From: Gammaproteobacteria bacterium | GTDB lineage: Bacteria > Pseudomonadota > Gammaproteobacteria > SZUA-152 | Assembly (NCBI GenBank): GCA_030613605.1 | Contig: JAUWLO010000128.1 | Location: forward strand, 1-5,851 | Length of the DNA stretch: 5,851 nt | Direction of reading: 5' to 3' | Shown: positions 1-5,851 of the stretch, piece by piece | Layout of the letters: each line of letters opens with the position of its first letter | Numbering within the stretch: the stretch's first letter is position 1 | The notes under the pieces: generated by a model | The model's database searches: none | What the model saw: only the letters and a program-made list of their open reading frames with translations | What the model was told of the DNA's origin: nothing | Translations under genes and position numbers: made by a program

Positions 1-1352
1 ATCTCCTCACCGTGGTCGGCTAAAAATAATGCGGCGGATAACTGGCTTTGATTTTCTGAAACAGCTTTAAGCGATTTAATCATATTAGCGACGACGTAAT
101 CTGTGTATAACACCGAATTGTCATAGCTGTTGATGTAATCAATCTTGCTTGAAGATAGATCGTTTTCGTAACCATTTACATTATTGTTTGTGAATTTTGA
201 GAACTCTTCGGGATATCGATTTCTGTATTGCAGGTGGCTGCCCATTAAATGTACGAAGATAACCTTGTGTTGCGCCTCATCATTTAAAGCCTTTTCCACA
301 TAAGGCTGCATAAGGCCATCAAACCGTCTTACCTGTACGCCATGGTAGTCATTGCTGATGTACTGGGTTTCATCAGCCATATTGGCAATAGCCGAGATCG
401 TTGAGCGTAATGGTTGCTGGTTGGATATCCACCAGGTTTTAAAGCCCGCCTTATTGGCAATATCAACCATGCTCAAGGCCTTGCTAACGGACATTTTATT
501 CTCTCCATTTAGTTGGGTGAGCGCATGTCGTAGTGAAGGTTGAGTCTGTACGTGGGTGCTAATGGTATCCGTTTGCACAATGAGTTCATCGGGTGATTCA
601 GCGGAGAGTTTTGCTAGTTCAGGTGTGGTATCTCTGTGATAGCCGTACAAACCCATGTGTTTTCTGGAGAGAGATTCGCCAATAATTATCAGGTAAGTCT
701 GTAGTTGATCTTTCTGGTTTAGAACTGCAATCACAGGAGAGTTTTCAGAAAAAATTCTGCGCGCCTCAATTTCTTTCTCCACGTGTCCATGGCCGGCGTA
801 ATAAGATGGTAGTGTGCCGGCGAACCCTGGAATGGTGTCGTAATATTTATGAAGAAAACCTAACCGATAAGTGGCAACGGCCAGCATGATGATCCCCAGA
901 CCAATAATAATTTTTTCACTGGAGGATTTTTCGGCAGGGATCCTGGTGTTGTAGATAAAAAAGAGACTGCCGGTAATATAAAATCCCAGTAGAGACAGGT
1001 TTTCGAAAGATGCATAGGTTTGTAGAAAACCCATAGCCTCATGGCTATCGGTTAGCGCCATTGCCTCAAAGCTGGCGGTGGTGAATACGCCGCCAAAAGT
1101 AGTGGCATATAAACTATCCATACAGCCGGAAACAAGAAATACACTCAGCAACAGGAACGGGAAGAGTTTCTTTCTTAGCAGCCAGACCATGGCTAAAATG
1201 AGGATAAACCAGCCGACCCTGGAATTGAGCTCTGATCCTCTGACGAAATCGGAATACGTGAATTCAATCAGCAGGGGAAAGAATAATACAAAAAAGATGG
1301 CGAAAGCCGGGTGCTCGAAAACCTGGCTTGTTCTACTGGCTAAACTTCGCAT
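1..1352 (-). CDS. Phosphoethanolamine transferase, EptC/CptA-like (partial, C-terminus off the left edge)
   Basis: Inner-membrane enzyme of the sulfatase-fold (PF00884) family that moves phosphoethanolamine from phosphatidylethanolamine onto lipid A or LPS core sugars on the periplasmic side. My translation gives 450 residues before the window ends. Hydrophobic segments near residues 17-33, 46-60, 64-76, 119-134 and 147-164 fit the usual five-helix N-terminal domain. The catalytic domain shows GESLSR at 225-230 followed by HMGLYGY and TTPEL, HVQTQPSL at 267-274 (T270 is the likely phospho-accepting nucleophile), HLMGSH at 368-373 and ADHGEE at 445-450. E226, T270, D446 and H447 are the expected zinc ligands by analogy with EptA and MCR-1. 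The GES..R..M.LYGY.R.TTP pattern is closer to EptC/CptA than to EptA. Roughly 100 residues are missing. The ATG at 1352 is fixed by an in-frame TAG four codons upstream; its ribosome site is weak. Acceptor substrate (lipid A or core) cannot be read from the sequence. Confidence 0.9.
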   Translation of the reverse strand, partial: MRSLASRTSQVFEHPAFAIFFVLFFPLLIEFTYSDFVRGSELNSRVGWFILILAMVWLLRKKLFPFLLLSVFLVSGCMDSLYATTFGGVFTTASFEAMALTDSHEAMGFLQTYASFENLSLLGFYITGSLFFIYNTRIPAEKSSSEKIIIGLGIIMLAVATYRLGFLHKYYDTIPGFAGTLPSYYAGHGHVEKEIEARRIFSENSPVIAVLNQKDQLQTYLIIIGESLSRKHMGLYGYHRDTTPELAKLSAESPDELIVQTDTISTHVQTQPSLRHALTQLNGENKMSVSKALSMVDIANKAGFKTWWISNQQPLRSTISAIANMADETQYISNDYHGVQVRRFDGLMQPYVEKALNDEAQHKVIFVHLMGSHLQYRNRYPEEFSKFTNNNVNGYENDLSSSKIDYINSYDNSVLYTDYVVANMIKSLKAVSENQSQLSAALFLADHGEE

Positions 1353-1429
1353 TTGAATGAGCTAATTCTTTGTGTGCTACGAATACTGTGTGGCAATGGA
1401 ATAAGTATGAATGCCAATTATGCCTTAAA

Positions 1430-1987
1430 TTAATGTGAATGGTTATGGTTTTTGCTATGTGAACCGTTGGCGCCATAGCCACGGATACGGTCATACATCA
1501 TGATTTGGTGTTTACTTAACAGTTGTTTTTGTTCCAGATGGGTGCTGAGGTGGACGTTTCTCAGTTTCGCCTGTATGGCGCCAATATCCTGCAGGGTTGT
1601 TTCCAGTGAATTTTTATCAACAGAGCCTTGTGCAAAGAGCTGATCCAGCTTTTGTTCGCTTTTAACCAGTTGTTTCCCGAGGGTTATCGCTTTGGTCTGC
1701 ATCTCATTAAATAATGTTTGGGTTTGTTTGAGTTGCTTATCGCTCAATTCCAGCTCTTTGGAAAGGTCGAGCACATGGCGAGGCCCGGGATAATGGTTGA
1801 GCTCTGCTGCCTTGGCAAAACCCATGCCCTTGCCGTTTAAGTAGCCATCGATGTCTGACTGAGATAGCGATTTAATATCGCGTTGTTGTTCTCCCCGGTA
1901 GGGGGATTCAGTACCTGCATGCGCGTTGATACTCAGCAATAAAATAGGTACTAACATCGGTAAAAGGATCAGTCTGTTTTTCATCAT
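1430..1987 (-). CDS. Spy/CpxP-family periplasmic protein (LTxxQ type, heavy-metal-resistance-like)
   Basis: Predicted periplasmic helical protein of 185 residues. A signal peptide is clear: MMKNR, a hydrophobic core at about 6-20, and an Ala-His-Ala cleavage site at 22-24, giving a mature start at G25. The mature part carries GKGMGFAKAAELNHYPGPRH (52-71), a block I recognise from proteins annotated as Spy/CpxP-family refolding chaperones or periplasmic metal sensors. Two LTxxQ-like motifs follow, LSDKQ (81-85) and LSKHQ (157-161), in a region that looks mainly alpha-helical and charged, as in Spy and CpxP. The C-terminus has four histidines in the last nine residues (177, 181, 183, 185), which could bind metal. 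Family members act as ATP-independent chaperones or as periplasmic inhibitors of stress sensors; which applies here is unknown. It lies 67 bp after the ATPase gene and 77 bp before the phosphoethanolamine transferase, on the same strand. Either ATG at 1987 or the adjacent ATG at 1984 may be the start. Confidence 0.85.
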   Translation of the reverse strand: MMKNRLILLPMLVPILLLSINAHAGTESPYRGEQQRDIKSLSQSDIDGYLNGKGMGFAKAAELNHYPGPRHVLDLSKELELSDKQLKQTQTLFNEMQTKAITLGKQLVKSEQKLDQLFAQGSVDKNSLETTLQDIGAIQAKLRNVHLSTHLEQKQLLSKHQIMMYDRIRGYGANGSHSKNHNHSH

Positions 1988-1990
1988 GTT

Positions 1991-1995
1991 TCCTT
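1991..1995 (-). promoter_or_regulatory. Ribosome binding site of the Spy-like gene
   Basis: AAGGA on the minus strand lies 3 nt before the first ATG (1987) and 6 nt before the second (1984). The spacing favours the second ATG, which would shorten the protein by one residue. This is the clearest Shine-Dalgarno sequence in the window. Confidence 0.65.
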
Positions 1996-2005
1996 TGAAT
2001 ATTAT

Positions 2006-2034
2006 TCTATAAGGTTGACCACATAAAGGCGCAA
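2006..2034 (-). promoter_or_regulatory. Candidate sigma70-like promoter for the Spy-like gene
   Basis: On the minus strand TTGCGC (2034-2029) and TATAGA (2011-2006) are separated by exactly 17 nt and point at the gene starting at 1987. Both boxes match consensus only in part. The placement would allow the Spy-like gene, and perhaps the transferase after it, to be expressed independently of the ATPase gene. I see no clear CpxR-type tandem GTAAA boxes here. Confidence 0.35.
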
Positions 2035-2054
2035 AAGTTCGTAGGTTATTCGGT

Positions 2055-3788
2055 TTAGCGCCAACTACCCTCGCGGATGCGATTGATGGTTGCCGCTAAT
2101 TCATGCAGGCGCGGCAGGGCGAGATTACCCACCTTGTACTGGCTGAAATGATCAAGACCGTGCTGCTGTGCATCCTCTAGCACCTGCTTCAGGCCGGTGA
2201 TCAGGTTTTCGCATTCATCAGCATAATGTTGGGAAAAATAGTGAATCATCAGACCAATGCTGCGAGTTTGGCCCATATCAATAAGTTGCTCTACCTGTGA
2301 GACATCAATACGGTGAGTGCCATAAAACAGTAAGCCCACTTCTCTGGTATCAATTTTAACATCACGGTTACCTCGCGCGGGACTGAGTGCATTCTGCAGT
2401 GGGCAGCGAGATGTACTCTGGCCAAAACTGAGGCCAAAGCTTGTGCCGGGCTCAGGTTTGGATTGGTGGGATTTTGCCAGAGCACGAGCCTGTTCAGTAA
2501 CGTCTTTTGGTTCGTAGGAATCCATCATGATCACCGTATCGGCGACGTCGAAGTAATCACCGGAGCCGCCCATCACAATGACGGATGACACGCCAAAAGA
2601 TTCATAGAGTTCTCGTACGCGACGTAACAGAGGGGTAATGGGTTCTTTGTCGTCGGTAACCAGTTTTTGCATACGCTCATCGCGAATCATGAAATTGGTG
2701 GCGGAGGTGTCTTCATCTATCAGTAATACATCTGCACCACATTCCAGCGCCTCAATAATATTGGCGGCCTGTGATGTGCTGCCGCTGGCATTGTCGGTAG
2801 AAAAAGCCACGGTGTCGCGACCAAAGGGCAGGTGGTCGATAAAAGGACTGATGTTAACGTTGGATATTGATCGGGCGTCTTCAGCGCGAACCTTAACGGC
2901 GCTTGCATGTGTGGCAACGCGTTCCCGGCCATCACCCGGAATATGATTATAAATGCCGCGTTCCAGCGCATGCAGCAGTGTGGACTTGCCGTGAAAACCA
3001 CCGCCGACGATAAGCGTGATGCCTTCAGGGATACCCATGCCGCTGATTTCACCAGCATTTGGTAGTGTGACGGTTTGGGTCAGGCTTTCTGGTGAAACGA
3101 AAGCCAGCGCACCTCTTGGCATAGGAGCATCATCTACGCCGCTGGCGCGAGGCAGGCTGGAACCATTGGCGATAAAGGCCACCAGTTTTTTCTCAGTTAA
3201 CCAGTGGCGAAGGGCATCCTGATCTTCGACACTATCGACATGGCGCTGTACTTCCTGTGCATCATGGTTTTGGTAACGCAATGCAGCATCAATGACTTTT
3301 GGCAGTTCGTCCATCAGCATCACTGTAGCCTGCGCTCCATCTGCTCGTCGACCTTGCGCGGGTAGTCCCAAAACGATTCTTACCTCAATGACATCAGTAG
3401 AAACAATGATGGCATTACGCGCCAGCACCTGCTGGCCGCTGGTTGAAATATTGATTTCGCCACTGCCACCGCTGCCGCGGTGTCCTTTAACGTGTTTCTT
3501 TATGGAGAGTTTGATTGCCCGCCCCAAATAATCTTCCAGCGCAATTCGGCGGATATTGTTTTGCCAAAGAGATTCCGGGAAACCGGCATGGTCAGTATTT
3601 ATCCGCACACTGATGCGGGATGGGGTGGCAAACGGGTCACCCTGAACATGGTCGATGCTCAGTTCAAAATCCGGAAAGCGGTATTGGCCGGTGCTATTTT
3701 TGTACGCCTTGTAGCCTTTACCATCCAGCGCCAGTAGCTTTTTTCGCAAATTTTCCATACGAACCTGTTCCACGAGTGTAGGTGTCAT
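2055..3788 (-). CDS. ABC-class ATPase of the COG3044 / PF09818 family
   Basis: Soluble ATPase of 577 residues, full length for its family, whose bacterial role is not established; trypanosome MRB1590, an RNA-editing-associated protein, is a characterised relative. The N-terminal domain (about 11-200) includes LDGKGYKAYK (21-30) and a Gly-rich RGSGGSGE (104-111) typical of the family. The ATPase core has Walker A GGGFHGKST (262-270), then NHIPGDGRE (281-289), the signature-like NASGSTSQAA (333-342), Walker B DVLLIDED (353-360), and MGGSGDYFDVAD (406-417). The C-terminal part (about 480-577) is the MRB1590_C-like region. There are no membrane helices and no transporter partner nearby, so it is not an import or export ATPase. 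The start is uncertain: ATG 3788 has no ribosome site and overlaps a TATAAT box, whereas ATG 3758 (M11, MENLRKKL) has an AGG 5 nt upstream and suits the family N-terminus better. It is divergent from the transporter gene. Confidence 0.92.
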   Translation of the reverse strand: MTPTLVEQVRMENLRKKLLALDGKGYKAYKNSTGQYRFPDFELSIDHVQGDPFATPSRISVRINTDHAGFPESLWQNNIRRIALEDYLGRAIKLSIKKHVKGHRGSGGSGEINISTSGQQVLARNAIIVSTDVIEVRIVLGLPAQGRRADGAQATVMLMDELPKVIDAALRYQNHDAQEVQRHVDSVEDQDALRHWLTEKKLVAFIANGSSLPRASGVDDAPMPRGALAFVSPESLTQTVTLPNAGEISGMGIPEGITLIVGGGFHGKSTLLHALERGIYNHIPGDGRERVATHASAVKVRAEDARSISNVNISPFIDHLPFGRDTVAFSTDNASGSTSQAANIIEALECGADVLLIDEDTSATNFMIRDERMQKLVTDDKEPITPLLRRVRELYESFGVSSVIVMGGSGDYFDVADTVIMMDSYEPKDVTEQARALAKSHQSKPEPGTSFGLSFGQSTSRCPLQNALSPARGNRDVKIDTREVGLLFYGTHRIDVSQVEQLIDMGQTRSIGLMIHYFSQHYADECENLITGLKQVLEDAQQHGLDHFSQYKVGNLALPRLHELAATINRIREGSWR

Positions 3789-3792
3789 TATA
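3787..3792 (-). promoter_or_regulatory. Possible -10 box overlapping the upstream ATPase start codon
   Basis: A perfect TATAAT on the minus strand shares its last two bases with the ATG at 3788. If used, transcription would begin near 3780, inside the longer reading frame, and translation would have to start at ATG 3758 with a leader of about 22 nt. No good -35 box is seen at 16-18 nt spacing, and a TTGACC at 3834-3829 is too far away to pair with it. Treat as a weak candidate. Confidence 0.3.
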
Positions 3793-3896
3793 GATAGAAC
3801 AGCCTATACCTATATTATCGTGTCTGGTGGTCAATCTTCCATGACTTATGGCTAAATAAACGATTTTAAACAACTTTTGTTGTACGCTCATGCTTA
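3789..3896. promoter_or_regulatory. Divergent intergenic region between ATPase and transporter genes
   Basis: This 108-bp AT-rich stretch separates two divergently transcribed genes, so promoters for both should lie here or just inside the coding ends. I find no convincing -35/-10 pair for the plus-strand transporter and no Shine-Dalgarno sequence before its ATG at 3897. The role as a promoter region is inferred from gene orientation. Confidence 0.5.
3870..3883. repeat. Small inverted repeat upstream of the transporter
   Basis: ACAAC and GTTGT form a perfect 5-bp inverted repeat around TTTT, ending 13 nt before the transporter ATG. It could be a small operator half-site pair or a weak hairpin near the translation start, but arms this short occur often by chance. 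Confidence 0.25.
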
Positions 3897-5200
3897 ATGA
3901 AATGGCTCCTTTTCTATAAAAAGATCGACAGGCAGATTCTTGCCTGGGCTATCTATGACTGGGCCAACTCCGCCTTTGCGACCACGGTACTGGCCGGGTT
4001 TTTTCCATTATTTTTTAAGCAGTACTGGAGTGCAGGCCTGGCAAGTACCGAGAGTACTTTTCACCTGGGAGCAGGCAATGCGGCGGCCAGTTTATTAATT
4101 GTGCTCACGGCTCCACTGCTGGGCGCCATCGCGGATCGTGGATCTTTGCGCAAACGATTCCTATTCCTTTTTGCTCTCATCGGCATTATAGCCACCGCTG
4201 CACTTTCGGGTGTGGGTGAAGGTGAGTGGTTGGCCGCGATAATGTTTTTTGTGGTGGCGACTATTGGCTTCATGGGCGCTAATGTGTTTTACGATGCCCT
4301 GATTGTGACAGTGGCAAAAGAAGAAGACTGGGACATCATTTCCGCATTTGGTTTTTCGCTGGGTTATTTGGGCGGCGGTTTATTGTTTGCGGTTAATGTG
4401 GCGATGACACTGTCTCCAGAGAGTTTTGGTTTACAGGATGCAACGGAGGCGGTTCAGCTGTCATTTATTACCGTCGCCGTGTGGTGGTTGATTTTTTTAT
4501 TGCCACTTATGTTGATAGTAAAGGAAAAAAAGTCACCGACGACAGTATCCGGATTGGCTGTTGCACGTGCAGGTTATGTCCAGTTAATCGAAACCTTCAA
4601 ACATCTGCGTCAACTACGTGTCGTGTTCCTGTTTCTTCTGGCCTATTGGTTATATATAGATGGTGTGGATACCATTGTACGCATGGCAATAGATTATGGT
4701 TTATCCATTGGGCTTGAGCAGGAACACCTGATTACCGCTTTATTGATTACTCAATTTGTGGGTTTTCCCGCCGCACTGGGGTTTGGAATGCTGGCAAAAA
4801 AGCTGGGCCCGGGAGGTGTAGGCGCAAAGCGTGGCATATTGCTGGCAATAGGAATTTATATTGCGGCAACCATTGGAGCCTTTTTTATGGATACCGCGCA
4901 GGAATTTTATGCGTTGGCAATTACTATGGCCTGGTTCAGGGCGGTGTGCAGGCATTAAGTCGTTCACTTTACGCGCGATTGATTCCATCAGGAAAGTCTG
5001 CGGAGTTTTTTGGTTTTTACAACATGCTGGGTAAATTTGCTGCAGTGGTTGGGCCGTTGATGGTGGGTGTCGTTAGCCTTGCTTCAGGTGACCATCGGTT
5101 AGGTATTTTGTCGATTATTATTTTATTTGTCGCTGGGGGCTGGTTGTTGCTGAAAGTGGATGTGGCCGCTGGTGAACAAGCATCAAAAAAACTTGGTTAA
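3897..5200 (+). pseudogene. MFS transporter, UMF1 family, interrupted by a -1 frameshift
   Basis: Inner-membrane transporter of the major facilitator superfamily, UMF1 type (related to Atg22-like permeases); substrate unknown. The first frame (3897-4958) gives 353 residues with the family hallmark YDWANSAF (20-27), a motif-A-like GAIADRGSLRKR (76-87), GYLGGGLLF (156-164), DGVDTI (255-260) and many hydrophobic helices. It derails after M344 into WFRAVCRH and a stop at 4956-4958. The conserved continuation is in the -1 frame from 4928 (GLVQGGVQALSR, then EFFGFYNMLGKF and a last membrane helix) and ends at 5200. Joined, the product is about 434 residues, normal for the family. One missing G in ATGG(G)CCTGG explains it. 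No second lesion is visible, so the break is either recent or a sequencing error. An in-frame TAA at 3867-3869 and no other start codon after it support ATG 3897, though it lacks a ribosome site. The acetyltransferase gene follows 34 bp downstream. Confidence 0.88.
4926..4931 (+). other. Frameshift site in the transporter
   Basis: Frame one reads ACT ATG GCC TGG and loses family resemblance at GCC. The other frame reads GGC CTG GTT CAG from 4928, giving Gly-Leu-Val-Gln, as expected before GGVQALSR. Re-inserting one G after 4928 restores a single open frame. No slippery heptamer sits at this point. Confidence 0.8.
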
Positions 5201-5234
5201 ATTGCTCTGGATAAATTGTTTGGCTAAAAAAATA

Positions 5235-5819
5235 ATGACCGAAATTATCGAATTAAAAACAGGGCGCTTGAGGTTAAGGCAATGGAAACAGGAAGATTAT
5301 CCAGCCTTTGCAAAACTCAATGCAGATCCTGAGGTGATGAAATACTACCCTGAGATGTTAAACGAAAAAGACAGCAATGATATGGCCCAAAGGTTCGAAG
5401 CACTATTAGCTTATAGAGGTTGGGGGTTTTGGGTGGTAGAGAAACTTGACGAGAAAAAGTTTATGGGTTTTGTTGGGCTACATGAGCCTACTTATGATTT
5501 GCCGATAACGCCTTGTGTAGAAATTGGCTGGAGATTGGCAAAGGAATATTGGGGATACGGTTACGCGAGCGAAGCAGCAAAAGCTTCTCTGGCAGTTGCG
5601 TTCAAAAAACTCGATTTACCCGAGGTGTATTCGTTTACATCTGTTTTGAATAAAAAATCCCAGGCAGTGATGGAGAAGCTAGGGATGGTTAACATGAAAC
5701 AAAACTTTGACCATCCTATGATTCCGAAAGATAGTCCGCTGCGAGAACATGTGCTCTATAAGATAGATAAGCAAGGCTGGATGGAGAGAGGTGGCAGCAA
5801 TAATACAGCGGCCCCTTAA
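5235..5819 (+). CDS. GNAT-family N-acetyltransferase, RimJ/RimL type (Acetyltransf_3)
   Basis: Cytoplasmic acetyl-CoA-dependent acetyltransferase of 194 residues; the acceptor (a protein N-terminus or a small amine) is not identifiable. It begins with the usual beta strand RLRLRQW (11-17), then EDYPAFAKLNADPEVMKYYP (20-39). The middle strands include GFWVVEK (64-70) and MGFVGL (77-82). VEIGWRL (95-101) leads into EYWGYGYASEA (104-114), the acetyl-CoA pyrophosphate-binding loop of the Q/RxxGxG/A type. SFTSVLNKKSQAVMEKLGM (133-151) is the conserved N..S..vmeKlGm block. The frame is open further upstream to an ATG at 5160 that overlaps the transporter tail, but the ATG at 5235 matches where family members start. 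No clear Shine-Dalgarno sequence precedes it. It sits 34 bp after the transporter and is probably co-transcribed with it; a functional link is not evident. Confidence 0.88.
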   Translation: MTEIIELKTGRLRLRQWKQEDYPAFAKLNADPEVMKYYPEMLNEKDSNDMAQRFEALLAYRGWGFWVVEKLDEKKFMGFVGLHEPTYDLPITPCVEIGWRLAKEYWGYGYASEAAKASLAVAFKKLDLPEVYSFTSVLNKKSQAVMEKLGMVNMKQNFDHPMIPKDSPLREHVLYKIDKQGWMERGGSNNTAAP

Positions 5820-5851
5820 TTTTACGTTATGCATAAAAAAAGAGCATGAAA

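Noticed and set aside
352..1356. Plus-strand open frames of 63 and 92 codons and a minus-strand frame at 860-1042
   Set aside because: They lie antisense to, or out of frame with, the phosphoethanolamine transferase, which has continuous family motifs across this stretch. Their translations show no recognisable domain.
1391..1416. TGGCA...TGCCA inverted repeat between the Spy-like and transferase genes as a terminator
   Set aside because: Arms are only 5 bp with a 16-nt loop, and no T tract follows on the transcribed strand.
2291..3737. Several open frames of 64-112 codons on both strands inside the ATPase gene
   Set aside because: They are shadows of the ATPase reading frame; the ATPase motifs run uninterrupted through all of them.
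4061..4988. Antisense and alternate-frame open frames within the transporter
   Set aside because: Low-complexity or Cys/Arg-rich translations without domain resemblance, overlapping a clear membrane-protein frame. The 4946-5200 frame is the exception: it is the real C-terminus of the transporter, not a separate gene.
5160..5234. Upstream ATG at 5160 as start of the acetyltransferase
   Set aside because: It would add 25 residues encoded mostly by the transporter tail and spacer, without family resemblance; the conserved GNAT N-terminus begins right after ATG 5235.
5829..5846. ATGC...GCAT near the right edge as a terminator after the acetyltransferase
   Set aside because: The stem is four base pairs and the A run sits in the loop; the window ends before a U tract could be judged.
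1..5851. CRISPR array, insertion sequence, tRNA/rRNA, prophage or defence island
   Set aside because: No spaced direct repeats, transposase motifs, terminal repeats, structural RNA or nuclease and toxin-like proteins were seen; the content is ordinary chromosomal genes.

Overview
The window reads as ordinary chromosomal DNA of a gram-negative bacterium, most likely a gammaproteobacterium. The support is an inner-membrane phosphoethanolamine transferase of the type that modifies lipid A or LPS core, a Sec-exported Spy/CpxP-like periplasmic protein, and closely packed genes of moderate base composition. Genus cannot be fixed from sequence alone.

Layout: three genes lie on the minus strand in the left two thirds. 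In transcription order they are a 577-residue ABC-class ATPase of the COG3044 / PF09818 family (2055-3788), a 185-residue Spy/CpxP-family periplasmic protein with a His-rich tail (1430-1987), and the N-terminal 450 residues of a phosphoethanolamine transferase that runs off the left edge (1-1352). The last one is easy to miss because its stop codon lies outside the window. The gaps between them are 67 and 77 bp, with no convincing terminator hairpin, so partial co-transcription is possible. A candidate promoter sits directly in front of the Spy-like gene.

A 108-bp divergent intergenic region (3789-3896) separates this block from two plus-strand genes: an MFS transporter of the UMF1 (YDWANSAF) family (3897-5200) and a RimJ/RimL-type GNAT acetyltransferase (5235-5819). 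The transporter is broken by an apparent single-base loss near 4928. The two reading frames join into a full-length protein of about 434 residues if one G is restored, so this is a recent pseudogene or a sequencing error.

The Spy-like protein and the phosphoethanolamine transferase both act at the cell envelope and may respond together to envelope stress or cationic and metal challenge; this is inference from adjacency. The ATPase has no obvious functional link to them. I see no CRISPR array, mobile element, RNA gene or prophage signature, and no convincing sign of a previously undescribed system. The points most worth checking are the transporter frameshift, the start site of the ATPase, and the envelope gene pair.
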